Source of the DNA: Hysterangium stoloniferum
Lineage: Eukaryota > Basidiomycota > Agaricomycetes > Hysterangiales > Hysterangiaceae
Assembly (NCBI GenBank): GCA_015178975.1
Contig: WHVD01000132.1
Coordinates: forward strand, 62,001-126,000
Reading direction: 5' to 3'
Length of the DNA stretch: 64,000 bases
Positions 1 through 11,692 of this stretch are shown in pieces. A model generated the notes under the pieces. That model worked only from the letters and a program-made list of their open reading frames with translations. It did no database searches and was not told where the DNA came from. Numbering within the stretch: position 1 is the first letter of the stretch; each line of letters opens with the position of its first letter. Both the position numbers and the translations under genes were made by a program.

Positions 1-500
1 TCATGACAAGACGTGGGTCGCAGATGCGATCACACGGTTGTTCTTGATATCCCATATCTGTTCAAAGAGGTCAGTGTAGAAGCTCAATTGATAGTGAAAT
101 TCTCAGCATTGAGTTCTCGCTGAGAGGACCAAGCTCTCCGTCCCATCGATGTTGAGTAGGTCCTGCCACTCAATGTTGTTCTTCCCTGAACGTCCAAAAG
201 ATAGGCAAAATTTAGATTCATGTATTCCGTAAATGTTATGAGAAGACACCTCACAGAGTTGCAGGCGCGTGATACACGATGTTTATTGTTTTGGAGACCG
301 GTACAGCATTTGTAACTGTGACGGCAGTGCATCAATTACAACCAGTCTTACCCCAGCTTTACAATAACGAGAGTAACCGTTACTCATATTCAAGCAATAT
401 GCACATGTGCCATGGACAATGTCTATGTAATGGTAGTCAGTAATCGTCAACGCTACAAAATAATTAATTTTATCATTCACTCCGGCCGCTATTGTACAAC
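1..500 (-). pseudogene. Relic of an intron-containing gene, copy 1
   Basis: On the minus strand this block aligns by eye with 1010-1560. Both copies keep the same exon/intron border: here a GT..AG intron at 186-254 (69 bp, ending TTCAG), in the other copy a 51-bp intron at the same place. Exon text on both sides stays similar (a downstream exon reading about IWDIKNNRVIASATHVLS here), but stops interrupt it. I do not recognise the protein. The left end is cut by the window edge. Confidence 0.35.
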
Positions 501-1009
501 AACAAGATTAATTCACATCCCCAGAACACCCAAGGCCCAGTGCTTGTAGTTCGAGATCTCAGAAACTGGTTTGAACATCTCTTCGTTTACATGAAGCTGA
601 TGTTCCCTGATGAACTGATTTGCAACCATCCTCAGGTATTTATTGGGATGCTGTTCACGGGCACCGTGTATATCTAGCATCTATCTCATACAGGATGCAA
701 TAAACAAATGGGAAGTACAGTTGTTATTACAACGATTCCTTCTATACACTCTAACTCAAATTCGTCCTCGATAAAAAAACCAAAATTCTGTCAGTCTAGC
801 AACTCCAGCGTATCCAATGTTGGCAACAGTCATTTATTCCCGCCACTTGTATAACGCGGTTGGTGACCAACTACCACGGCGCTCAACGTCTACTGTATTC
901 TGTTACATCATAGTTAACAAGATGAGAGAACACATGTGCATACCCATTGACTCATCCTATCGTATATGATCAAAAACCATCGCTATAATTTTGACTGAAT
1001 AGGTGTCAT

Positions 1010-1560
1010 CAAGATATGAGTCTCAGATGCAATAATACGGTTTTTATTGACAGCCCATATCTGTAACATGCAAGTAAGTATAACTCAGTATAACTCAATA
1101 CAGATGGGGTAAAATTGTCAATACTGACTTCCTGAGCGGATCAAGTTCTCCGTACCAATCGATATTGACTTGGTGCTGAGGCTTGACGTTGTTCCCCTGA
1201 ACATCCGAAAGATAGGCAGAATTTAGAACCATAATAACCCAGCTCACAGAATAGTAGGCGCGTGATATACAATGTTTATTGCTTTAGAGACTGGTATAGC
1301 GTTTGCAAGTGTGACGGGCGCACCTGCATCTAACACATGGGCTCAACGTTAGACTGACTTATTAATGACGATTGCAATCGTTACTCACACATCCATTAAA
1401 TATGCTACACACGATCCATGGATAATATCTATTTGTAGTCAATACAATCGTCAACCATCCGAAATGATTTTTTTCATTCACTCCAGCCGTTCAACATCGC
1501 TATGTAACAAAAATGACAAGATTAGTGGGAACCGTGTCATTCTTTTGCTGATTTACAGAC
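1010..1560 (-). pseudogene. Relic of the same gene, copy 2
   Basis: Diverged tandem copy of 1-500 with the same order of similar blocks about 1 kb away. The intron at 1197-1247 has GTGAGC..TTCAG borders matching the copy-1 intron. Stops in all frames make it a relic. A clustered gene family decaying together is the simplest reading. Confidence 0.35.
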
Positions 1561-1729
1561 AATTACCTTCATTAAAATCAACCTCAAATTCCAACGTGGG
1601 TGCCGCGCCCCCCCACCAACCACACTCGGCGGTAACCCCTACCGCCGATGACCGACGCCTCAACTCCAAAATCTCAGCAGGAAGAAGTTTCTATAAGAAA
1701 AAAAAAAGTCTCCTGAACAGCGGATGATG

Positions 1730-3029
1730 GGGTCACCAAGTTCCTTTACCCACAGCTCCCCAAACAAACCAAAGTGTGCTGTTTCTGCTCTGGAGTCCCA
1801 ATATAATCTTGAACTGCATACAATGTTGAAATTGTCTCCTTTTTTGTAATTCTCCAGGAATGCTTGGTGCTGGCATTTTAGATGTAAATTTTACTTCTAG
1901 GTTATATACTACAATGGTGCTATATTTTCAGTGCTTGGAACACAAAGTAATTCTATCACAGCAATGTCTGGATAAAGACTATTTAGTAAAGAATTCCCAA
2001 ACAGTTCTTAGGCTCTTGTAAATTGAAGCCAGTTCCTATCCAATCTTCACTTCCTGAAATTGGCACCAACCATCCAGACTCATGGGAAAATAGTCCAATT
2101 GCTGGTGATAATACATTGCACATCCACATCATTTCTTTTTAATATAAACAAGTACTGCCTTTTTCTTTCTATTCAAGTCTGTCTCTGTCTGGTCACAATC
2201 CATTTTCTGCCACCACATGTTTGTAGTTCTATCTAATCTCTTCAATCAATCATTCCCTGCCAATGATGCAGTATAATGGGATTTCCAGAACATTCTGTCA
2301 TCAAAGTCATGTAGTAAATGAATAGGTGATGGGCCGGAACTCTGAGACAGCACAACATATAAATTGAAAAGGTTGAGTATTTTATACCTTGACTGACAAC
2401 AAGATATCATATCATCAAAGAGGAGGAAAAGAAAAACAATGAAAGTCTAGAAGACAAGAATGTCAAGACTCAAAGAGTAAGTTTTTGTCACTGCATCTGG
2501 CAGGGACCAATTGTCTTCAATTCCTTCCATTTTCTCAATAAAAGCTTGACCACACACCAATGCTGCCTGGGCTGCTCATGAGGGATTGGAAGAGACAGAG
2601 GATTAACCTCTCCCATCTCTCAGATCAGTCTCCATATACAAACCTGAAGGAAGCCTTATACCCCCTGCTGAAGATAAGACCATGCCTTCTACAGCTGTTG
2701 TGTAGCTACACCTCACTCTAACTCATTGGTCAGTCCATCATTTTCAAGGAAAAAGTTGAAAGGAGAGCACTGACTATACATTCCTAAACTGTACTCTATG
2801 CAGGTATTCAATTCTGGCTGTTGCCTCTCCTTATAAGCACAAGATGTCAACAAAATATCCCATAGAGTTGAAGAGTTAGACAAAGAAAATAAAATCCTCC
2901 TGATTTTCCCTGCACTTTAGATATGTTCTAATCTACAGTATCTGCTTATTGGTTCCCACTGACAATTTTTAGGCATTCAACATTGTACTGACTCATAAGC
3001 TGTAAAGAATCTATAACAAATGTAATATC
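1730..3029. other. No recognisable gene
   Basis: About 1.3 kb with no long open frame and no motif I recognise. It lies downstream (minus sense) of the Helitron Rep relic and could hold decayed Helitron sequence, but I could not find helicase motifs. Confidence 0.4.
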
Positions 3030-3810
3030 TCAGTTGACACAAAGGGAAATTTGACTGAAGAAGCAATTCTGCATTGGAACTTCTTCCCAAATAATATGAC
3101 TGACCTCCTTCATCAGATTGGCCTTGTCTGAACTTTTCTTCATTTTACAGAGGGGTTTTTCATCAGGTTCAAGAGGTATTTGAAACATGCTATGAGATGC
3201 CCATCCACCACCCAAATAAGTGAAGCAATGCCAGAAGATGCAACATACACTACAATGAGTTCTCTGCCTTGCATTGGAATTTTCAGCACCACATGGACCA
3301 TGAGTCATCAACTCAGATACTAACTTGTAAAGTCTTGGGTGCCCATTTTCATCAGGAAATTCTGTAGATATCATTGAATCAACTTCTTCAGGAGTCCAAA
3401 GCTTTGATCCCTCTTCAAACTGTATGATCAAATACATATGAGGGAGTCCACACTCTGAAATTCATGGTATTGACATTGGCAACCATTTTGCCAAAAATAT
3501 GTTTCTCCATATTCAAGTGCAGTAAGTATTTCTTTTTAGTGTAAAAACATAAGACGACACTATATTGGGATGATCAGTAGCAGTTTGTCCTGGAAGAAGT
3601 GCCTCTGTTATCTCTTGCCATTTGGGATTGGCTGTCATAGTAATAAACATGCTTGCATTGCCATATTTGTATGATATAGCCAGTGAATTTTGCAAATTTT
3701 CCATCATATCCTGGCTGCTATCTTGAAAGGTTGTTGGCAGTATAAATCTACTTCCAATATCATTTGGCTCTGGTTGTGGATTGTTATCCTACATAACACC
3801 AGTGGTCTGA
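3030..3810 (-). pseudogene. Helitron Rep (HUH endonuclease) relic
   Basis: Minus-strand open pieces at 3707-3513 and 3437-3030 match the order of the Helitron helicase-like N-terminal domain: a segment ending GSRFILPTTF, then ISYKYGNASMFITMTANPKW, then the HUH region reading GLPHMYLIIQFEEG, then LYKLVSELMTHGPCG. Helitron Reps normally carry H-x-H in the HUH motif; the second histidine is tyrosine here, and a stop plus a frame change lie just before it. The protein is therefore dead. No Pif1-type helicase domain was found on either side, so this is an isolated fragment. Established knowledge: Rep nicks and joins DNA during rolling-circle transposition. Confidence 0.75.
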
Positions 3811-3914
3811 TGAATAGAGTGCCCAAAGACATTAGAGAGGGGCAGAGTAATGATGTGTTCATGAATAGCAGGGAGAATAGTATGCATAGTGAATTGTGGG
3901 GACAAGCATGCTAA

Positions 3915-4880
3915 AAGGCCTTGTATTTATACTTGAATATGAACAAATCATGTGACTTTGGGGTTTAAGGTTTAAGTTTTAGGTTGTGGAAGTAAAGTCA
4001 TGTGATCATGAATATTTTTAGACCACTTCTTTGCTCTGTGAATCTTGGCAACGAAACCATTCAGATGTACAAGCTTCATTAATCCTATTATTACATCACC
4101 ATAATGGACATATGACATCATGGTTATGTAATCAACATTTAGTGATATTAGAGCATCTATCAGAATTTATTCAGAATTTTTAGAATTTAATTTGGGCTAA
4201 TGCTAAAGGATCTTTTCAAAATAAAGAAACATCTGAACGGTTTTGTTGCCTACTGTACCTGACTACCAGTAATACCATAGCCAGTTACCCATCCATCACA
4301 TGCAACATTGTTCACAATCTCAGAATTCAACACACCTCCTCAAATAATGGAGCAGATACAAAAATGCTATCAGCACCTCCTTAATCTCCAAATCCTCCAC
4401 TTTAATCATCCAGTATCCAGCAAGTGGTGCATCAATCTTGTGGCAGTGTTCGTGATGAGTCAGCATTCAACCTCAATGGGGCAAGTTTTGTTTTGTTTGA
4501 GTACATTATGGTTTGTTTTGAGTCAAGTTCAGTTTGGCATGCTTTTAGATAGGTGTGACTTTTGGCTTCAGTTGGTTCAGTATGGAACACTGTTTGACAA
4601 GGTGTGCAGGTTCAGTTTGGGTTTGGGGTAAGTGTGTGCAGCACATGCTTTTCAATGAGGAATGGTGACAGTTCAGTTCAGAGTGTGACATCTATGACAA
4701 TAAAGTGAGTGACTAGTCAAAGCTGTGCAAGTCTAGTGGTTTCAGCCCCACTCAGTGTTGCTTGATAATGCCCTTCAAGCTAGGTTAAACATTTGTGTTA
4801 GAATTTGGGATTCAGGGTACACATGACTTGAGTAAGGTACAAAAAAACTCATTGCAAACATATAAGGGATGTAGTACAAG
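3915..4880. other. No gene; T/G-rich low-complexity stretch
   Basis: No supported coding region. Around 4440-4680 the plus strand is rich in TTTTG and AGTTCAGTTTGG words. Nothing else recognised. Confidence 0.4.
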
Positions 4881-4882
4881 TA

Positions 4883-5093
4883 CAGTGAGGGACAAAACCC
4901 TTCCAATGATTTTTAGTTGTGCAAAGATTCTTGAATAACTCAAGAACTACTGTAGATACAGACCTGAAATTTGGAGGTTGGTTAGGTCTGTATGTTATCT
5001 ATATGCCCTTAAGATATTATGACATAAGCATTAGTATTTCCCACGCTATAAATAAAACACTAATAAAATCACATTGGAAGGGTTTTGTCCCGG
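4883..5093. repeat. Left terminal inverted repeat of Tc1 element 1
   Basis: Pairs with 6262-6472 in inverse orientation with scattered mismatches. Outer and inner borders carry opposite copies of the same roughly 20-bp word, so the arm alone resembles a small TA-type MITE. Confidence 0.85.
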
Positions 5094-5119
5094 TATAAAA
5101 AAAATACAAATTAAACAAT

Positions 5120-6123
5120 CTAGTACTTGGTATAGCCTCCCTTGGCCTTCAAAACAGCCTCAACCCTTCTAGGCATACTCTCTATCAAGTTCTGACAAGT
5201 AGAGGCAGGAATCTTCTCCCACTCTGTCTGAACCCTCTCCCACAACTCATGAATACTCTTGGGTGCCACCCAGCCTCCTTTTGAGGTAATACCAGAGGTG
5301 TTCAATTGGATTAAGGTCAGCAGACGGAGGTGGCCATACCATGACCACAAATCCATTGTCTTTAAACCAATTGGTGGCCTTTTTGCTCTTGTGTTTGGGG
5401 TCATTGTCTTGCTGAAAGACCACATTCCCTGTGTTCTTTCCATAATACTCCATGATTTCTTGAAGTTCATCTTCCATAATGCTAACATAAAGGTCAGCAT
5501 CCATCCTTCCATCAATTTTGGTGGAATATCCTGGTCCTTCTCACAACATACAGCCTCACAACTTCAGATTTCCTCCTCCAAACCTGATTATACCCTCAGC
5601 CACCCTATCACTGAGCCCCTCTCCTGCCCTTTTCCACACCTACTTCCTCCCATCTGACTCCAAACAATTGATTTTTGTCTCATCTAACCAAACAGCCCTC
5701 TTCCAATCATCCACAGTCCAGTCCTTGTGTGCCAGAGCAGAGTCCATCCTTGCCTTCCTATGCATCTTAGTGAGTAAAGGCCTTTTCTCTCCACCACAGC
5801 CCTCATTCCAACCTTCTTGAGTGCTCTATGAACAGTCTTCACTGAAGTGGACTCTCCAGTCATATTTTGAAGGATTTTGGTCACCTCAGTGGCATGTTCT
5901 GCCTTCTGAGAAGTGATTTGTTAGAGGGAATAATGAATATCTGAAGGAGAAAGTTTGCATGGATGGCCACCAGGTGCTTTGGCAAGTGATGGGCAATGGG
6001 TAAAGTGAATTCTGGATATAGTAAACAGATCTCTGCCAGTGATTTCAGAGATCTGAGAAGTAGACTTGCCCTTATTGAGCAAAATGAGAATGTGGCAACC
6101 TCAGGAGGAGTAAGAGCTTTCAT
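5120..6123 (-). pseudogene. Tc1-type DD34E transposase, broken
   Basis: Reading down the minus strand: start near 6123, a helix-turn-helix region with the words STSQISEITGRDLFTISRIH, a second DNA-binding part (TSVKTVHRALKKVGMRAVV), then the catalytic domain with GGRMDADLY-like text, QQDNDPKHKSK, SADLNPIEHLWYYLK and the family C-terminus ending GGYTKY. The spacing between the QQD aspartate and the NPIE glutamate is 34 residues, i.e. DD34E. Several frame changes and stops separate the pieces (open segments 6123-5881, 5884-5684, 5504-5247, 5515-5120), so it cannot make active transposase. Confidence 0.85.
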
Positions 6124-6261
6124 GGTGTAGAATGTTGAGTTGTGGGGATGTTGTTGAACTAAAAAGTGAACAGCTATATATATATCTAATTTTGACAGGT
6201 CACATGATTAAACAAAACCTTATTTGCTGATAATCAATAAGGTTTTGTGTTAATCATGTGA

Positions 6262-6472
6262 CTGGGACAAAACCCTTCCAATGTGATTTTATTATTATTT
6301 TATTTATAGCATGGGAAATACTAACACTTATGTCATAATATTTTAAGGGCATATAGATAACATGTAGACCTAACCAACCATCAAATTTCAGGTCTGTATC
6401 TACAGTGGTTCTTGAGTTATTCAAGAATCTTTTCACAACTAAAAATCATTGGAAGGGTTTTGTCCCTCACTG
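6262..6472. repeat. Right terminal inverted repeat of Tc1 element 1
   Basis: Inverse partner of 4883-5093. The inner border (GACTGGGACAAAACCCTTCC near 6262) repeats the outer border word in opposite orientation. Confidence 0.85.
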
Positions 6473-6501
6473 TAGCTAGATTATATACCCAACTACTGTT
6501 A

Positions 6502-7844
6502 TGTAAGTGCTGTGCCAGAAACCTATTCCAGAACTATCATAAAATGACTGGGAACTCAGAAACTTCTAGATAGGGTCAGGACATCGGCTTCAGCTTATGT
6601 GCTGTGTGTTAGGATACACACACAGGCCGGGTTTCCGGAGAAACCCGCAGGATATCCAGTAGGACTTGGCTTCAGCTTATAGGCTGCGCCCTCGCTAGAT
6701 TGTGTTGTCCAATTTCAAACGGATGGACGGGGATCCCGGGGAGTCCGGGCGGGGTTCGTGGGTCATAGGTCGTAAGTCGGAGGTCGTGGGTCGTGAGTCG
6801 AGTTGGTTGAGAGAGATAGATGCACCGGAGCCCGTGGGCTCCGACTAGTGCGAGCGATGTGAATCGAGTAAGGTTTTAGAGTGGAAAATATTATTAGATT
6901 ACTGGGGGGAATCTAAGCTAATTTTCTGACTGGATTGTATGTACAACATCTGCCAGTTTATATAGACCATGGAGTGAATGACATACCAAATCCAGTAATG
7001 GTGAAACGAAACTAACAAAACATGAAACGGGAATAGTAAACACCAAATTGGTGTTAGGAACGGAACGGAACGGAGCGGAGTCCAAATTGTGACAAAGCAT
7101 AACCCATAACGGGAAATGGAGCAGGAGCGGAGTCCTAAATCGTGACAGGTCATTTGACTAAAACGGGAACGGGGCTCGATTAGAGCGGTAACGGAATTCT
7201 AAGCAGGGACCGGTGACTGATGCGTGGGACGAAGATGGACATAGACAGAGACGGAGTCCGGGGGAAGTCCGGTGACTGATATGTATCGTAATGAGGTCAA
7301 ATGTAACGAGTCTTGACATAACGGAGTCCGGGCGGGAAATCCTATAAACAGACAATTGGTGCTTGTAGCGCGTGGGGGCGTACGGGTTAGTGGCCGGAGT
7401 CCGGCGGGATTGTCCGGTCGTAACACTGTGCCTCTATGCAAATGCTCAGAATGTCCTTAATTTCAGAGGGACTTACACCGGAGGATTATGGATATTCAGA
7501 GTTCCAAAGAGTTGAGTGTTCAGAAAGAAGGAAGGAATAAGAAACTAAGTGAATATCAGATCTGAGTACAAATACACAGAAACTAATATATGTACATATG
7601 TATGTAGGTTCTTCTGTTATTGTACTACAAGCTAGGATGACAATAAGACAGATTAGGATGAGTATTCTGAAATGGGAATACAACAAGAAAACAAATGAAT
7701 ACTTGTAAATGGACAAGTTACCAAATACAGAACAAGGATGAGGTTCGGAAGTGCAGGAACTAGAAATGTTCTGTGGATGGAAGTTGGGTCAGAAAGTTAC
7801 AGATAATTATGGAGGATTGAAGTATCTGGGAATGGGGCATAACA
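6502..7844 (-). mobile_element. 3' LTR of gypsy family B (interrupted)
   Basis: In minus orientation it begins TGTTATGCCCC (7844) and ends CAGCACTTACA (6502). A polypurine tract reading ACTGGGGGGTAC in minus sense (7845-7856) lies directly before it, as expected for the 3' LTR of a minus-strand gypsy element. Without the solo LTR inserted at 6607-7430 it is about 519 bp. Similar ends are seen at 11989 and 27818. The chromodomain-type integrase at 9887-11988 probably belongs to this element. Confidence 0.75.
6607..7425 (-). mobile_element. Solo LTR, gypsy family A (819 bp)
   Basis: TGTTAGG..TCGTAACA ends flanked by a perfect 5-bp duplication CTGTG (6602-6606 and 7426-7430). It sits inside an LTR of family B. 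Sense orientation is minus, judged from the LTR at 14031 that precedes a plus-strand gag. This copy is rich in CpG, unlike 7976-8635, suggesting it is younger. Confidence 0.93.
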
Positions 7845-7975
7845 GTACCCCCCAGTTAAGCCAAAGTCCCATAGAGGTGATTAGGTACTGAGCATTGAAC
7901 CATTGGTTATCCATTATGTGTTGTGAAAAACTGCATGTTTGGAAGTGGAGAGTTTTGGAGGCTGGGTCTGAGTAT

Positions 7976-8635
7976 TGTTAAGGGTACGTACATGGCAGGT
8001 TTCCAGAGAAACCTATGGGGAATCCAGTAGGACTTGGCTTCAACTTATAGGCTGTGCCCTCATGAGATCGTGTTGTCCAATTTCAAACAGGTGGACAGGA
8101 AACCCAGGGAGTCTGGGCAGAGTTTGTGGGTCGAGGGGTCGTAGGTCAGAGGTCGTGGGTTGAGAGGTCAGGGAGTCGAGATAAATGAGTTGGAGGTTAA
8201 GAGATAGATGTGTCGGAGCCCATGGGCTCTGACTAGTGAGAGCAGTGTAATTCAGAGAGGAGTTTAGGGTGGAAAATGTACTAGATTACTGGGGAGAATC
8301 TAAGCTGATTTTCTGACTGGATTGTATGTACAACATCTGCCAGACTATATAGACTGTGGAATGAATAACATACCAAATCCAGTAATAATGAAATGAAACT
8401 AGCAAAACATAAAATGGGATAAGTAAACACCAAATTTGGTGTTAGGAATGGGATGGAATGGAGTGGAGTCTGGTGGGTATTCCAGTGACTAATACACAAT
8501 GTAATGAAGTCGAACATGGACAAGTCTGACGTACCGAGTCCAGTGGGAATTCCAGTAAACTGACAATTGGTGCATATAGGGCACCGGTGCATATAAGTTA
8601 GTGCCCAGAGTCCAGCGGGAATTCCAGTTGTAACA
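7976..8635 (-). mobile_element. Solo LTR, gypsy family A (660 bp)
   Basis: Ends TGTTAAGGG..GTTGTAACA, target duplication AGTAT (7971-7975 and 8636-8640). Same family as 6607-7425, shorter by internal deletion, with many CG dinucleotides replaced by TG or CA. It interrupts the internal region of the family B gypsy element. Confidence 0.92.
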
Positions 8636-8640
8636 AGTAT

Positions 8641-9886
8641 AAAAACTCCCAAATATTCAATGAGCGATTTTTCTTTCTTTAACCACAACTTGTGTGTCCA
8701 TCCATTCCCGTATTTACCACCATACTGGAAAACTCAGGAGATGAAGGAGTTGATGTGGGAGTTGAGAGAAGTGGAAGAGGAAGAAAAATGTGAGTTGGAG
8801 CAGGTTAAGGTGGAGAAAGATGTGGAGGAGTAGAGGAAGGAAGTGTTGTGGAAAGTAGAGGAAGATCAGAGGTTGCAGGATGAGGAGGAGAAGAAATGGA
8901 AGGCTGCTGAGATGGAAGAGCAGTGGCTAAAGAAAAAATGGGAAGGAAAGGTGAGTGAACTGGTAAAATTCTACTTCTTTCCAATAACAGTAAAACAACA
9001 GTGGAAAGCCATTGAAATGGATGAGGAGGAAGAGGTTGGGCCTTCAAATCCAAAAGTAAGTGATTTTGTAAGAGTTCTGGAAAATGGCTAATATCCAAAA
9101 CAGAAACAAAGAACAAGGGCTCTAGAATACAGTATATGGAGACTGCCCATGAAGTTCTGTGCCAGTGATATGAGGACCTGTTTGCCATGCATGGTCAATA
9201 AAATCCTGTGCACTCTTGCTGTGAAGTGGACTCCAAAAAGTGAGAAGCTTCAGAAGGTTGAAAAGACAGGGAAATCAGACAATATGGAAAAAACAGTGAT
9301 TGTGGAAACCTCAGAAACAACCAAACCTTCAGAAACTGTGTCTCTGAGCCTAGATGATGGTACCAGTATATGTAGGACTCCTCAAAGATACCATGAATGT
9401 GATGGTGTTTATCAGGCTGGAGTTGATGAAGGCTTGAGAGACCTTAGAGTGCCATAATGATATTTAAGAAAGAGATTTCTGGATGATGATCAGAACTTCT
9501 GGAGACAGAAGATTTCTTGGAGAAGGTAATGGTTAGTATCAGTATAATTGCAGTTTCCAAAAGATACACAGACAAGGAAAAAGGTGAGCCAAATGGTCCA
9601 TTGGCAGATATAGTTGAGGAGAGGTGGGCTTCAGGAAAGAAGTCAGAAAGTGACAATGATGAGGTGCAGGAGATGCTGAGGGGAGCAGAAATTGGGACAG
9701 AGACTGTGAATGGGATGGGAGTTGAAACAGAGGAAGGATTTGGAAAACCAGAAACCTTGAAATAATTGTGTGATCTTGAAAATCTTCTGTGAAAAAGGGC
9801 AAAAACAGGCAATTGTCAGAAACATTGGAAGTATTGGAAAAGATCAGAATAGATCAGAAGTAAGACAAATGGAAAGAAAATAGAAG
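8641..9886 (+). other. Charged, Glu/Lys-rich open frames antisense to gypsy pol
   Basis: Plus-strand frames at about 8740-9091, 9149-9457 and 9517-9765 encode strongly charged, coiled-coil-like text (for example KKWKAAEMEEQWLKKKWEGK) and acidic Ser/Thr-rich text. They lie between the chromodomain end (minus) and the 3' LTR of the family B element. They may be part of the retroelement or of sequence trapped in it. Stops interrupt them (TAG near 8832), and the true limits are unknown. Confidence 0.3.
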
Positions 9887-11132
9887 TCAGAGTGTCAATA
9901 AAGGTCGGGGTTTACAAGGATAAGTGGTGTGGAAGTTGATTACAATTTCCATAGCATGTCCAAGTTCCATACCCAATATCCATGAAGTTTCTTCATCCGT
10001 ACCTTCATAGCCTGCCCACTTGACTAAATAGAGCAATTTACAAGTACATTGGCAGCTGTTGATTTTAGAATCCAAAATCTCAGAAACTTTGAATTTGGGT
10101 TCTCCATCAATTGTGGAAAATGGGATGAACTGCTCACATACTGTTGGGAATTTGGAGAGTCCAGGAAAGTGAGCCAGCTTGTGATATGATCTTGAAAGGA
10201 CCTAAGAATTTCTCAGCAAGTTTTTGGAAGGTTGGGTAGTTCAGAAGAATTGAGCTTTTACAAAAACATGGTCTCCAATGTTGAAGTTTTGAGGCAGGAT
10301 TCTGTGTTTATCTGCAGAACCTTGATAAAAAGTTCCTGGGCAGAAGAAATAGCTTTCTGAAGTTCCTGGTGTAACTCATCGAGGTCAGTAATAAATCCTT
10401 GAGCACTAGCAGATGCAAGATCTTATTTGGGATGGACTGCAATATTAGGATTGTATTCTTTATTGGTAAAGAAGGGTGAAGTCCTGGTTCATGGCATTTG
10501 GAGAGTAATTGTCAGCAAATTCTGCAAGTGGAAGAAGGGATTTCCAATTGTCCTGTTGATAGTTACAATAAATGCAGAGGTATTGTTCCAGTGTTTGGTT
10601 GACATGTTCCATTTGTCCATCACATTCTGGATGATATCCTGAGATGAAGTGTAACTTTATGTCAAGAGCTTTTCCAAGAGACTTGAAGAAATGGGAGATG
10701 AATTCAGAACCTTGATTGGAAGTTACATGAGATGGAACACCATGTTTGGAGAATACATGAATGATGAAAGGTTCCACTAGTTGCAAAGACATGACTGTAT
10801 CATGAGTGGGTATGAAATTCCTTGTTTCAAGAATCAGTCTACAACAATGAGGATGGATGTATGTACAGTGACTCACAAAACCTTTTCAATGTTTGGCATT
10901 TGCATATTGGCAGGCTGCTACCAGGGGAGAGAAAATAGCAAAAAATCTCAAAGAAAAACACAGTATATAGCTAAACATGTGTAGAAAGATGGCCTAGAAT
11001 ATTATTACATAATATCCATTTTTAGGCATGTTACAAATAGTTTAGTCAGGCCTGCTCATTGAAAAGGTTTTGTTGCTGATGATTATGATGCAATATATGC
11101 TATACTAACTTGCTGCATCACATGATTTTCTG

Positions 11133-11630
11133 GATTGTATTCAAGGAACAGTGAAGTTTGGTGGAGGGTTTGTCATGGTTTGGGGGTGCTTCATGTGGGA
11201 GGGTGTGGGATATGCCACTAGGATTGAGGGTAGAATGGATGGAGAGCTTTACAGGAGCATCTTGGATGAAGACCTCCAAAACAGCATCAGGTATTACCAG
11301 TTGGACCCTGCTAAAATCATCTTTCAGCAGGACAATGATCCAAAGAACACCTGCAAAAAGACAAAGGAATGGTTTGAAAAGCATGGAATGACTGTCCTAC
11401 CATGGCCTGCCCAGTCCCCAGACCTCAATCCAATTGAGCATCTATGGGATTACTTGAAGAGAAAGCTGGGACAGTATGCCACTGCACCAAGTGGGATTCT
11501 AGAGTTGTGGGAGAGGATAGAGAAGGAGTGGGAAGATATACCAGCTTCTGAGTGTCAGAAGTTAATTGAAAGCATGCCAAGAAGGATTGAGGCAGTAATA
11601 AAGGCCAAGGGAGGGCATACCAAGTATTAA
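11133..11630 (+). pseudogene. C-terminal part of a DD34E Tc1 transposase
   Basis: An open frame of about 160 residues: KFGGGFVMVWGCFMWEG, IIFQQDNDPKNTCKKTKEWF, QSPDLNPIEHLWDYLKRKLG, and the C-terminus KAKGGHTKY. The second Asp and the Glu are 34 residues apart (DD34E). The whole DNA-binding half and the first catalytic Asp are missing, because the left terminal repeat joins directly to the middle of the catalytic domain. The frame is otherwise uninterrupted, so the copy is young but cannot be autonomous. Compared with element 1 the shared C-terminus (AxxCQxLIESMPRRxEAV) shows the two belong to one clade. Confidence 0.88.
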
Positions 11631-11654
11631 AATGTAGCATATATTGCATCATAA

Positions 11655-11692
11655 TCATCAGCAACAAAACCAGCAACAAAACCAGCAACAAA
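11655..11692 (+). repeat. 12-bp tandem repeat in the right TIR of Tc1 element 2
   Basis: CAGCAACAAAAC occurs three times in a row; the left TIR holds the unit once. It lies on the inner transposase-binding-like word, so the right end has a triplicated inner site. Confidence 0.8.

Larger units (their letters stand above)
4883..6472 (-). mobile_element. Tc1/mariner element 1 with long terminal inverted repeats
   Basis: The element is bounded by TA dinucleotides at 4881-4882 and 6473-6474. Its ends read CAGTGAGGGACAAAACCC and the inverse. The terminal inverted repeats are about 210 bp (4883-5093 and 6262-6472). Each repeat is itself bordered by an outward word (GGGACAAAACCCTTCCAATG) and its inverse on the inner side. 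The interior carries a decayed DD34E transposase on the minus strand. Target duplication and family both fit Tc1. Confidence 0.93.

Noticed and set aside
7158-7441. Open frames inside the LTRs at 6607 and 51106
   Set aside because: They vary between copies of the LTR and end at different places; non-coding LTR sequence.
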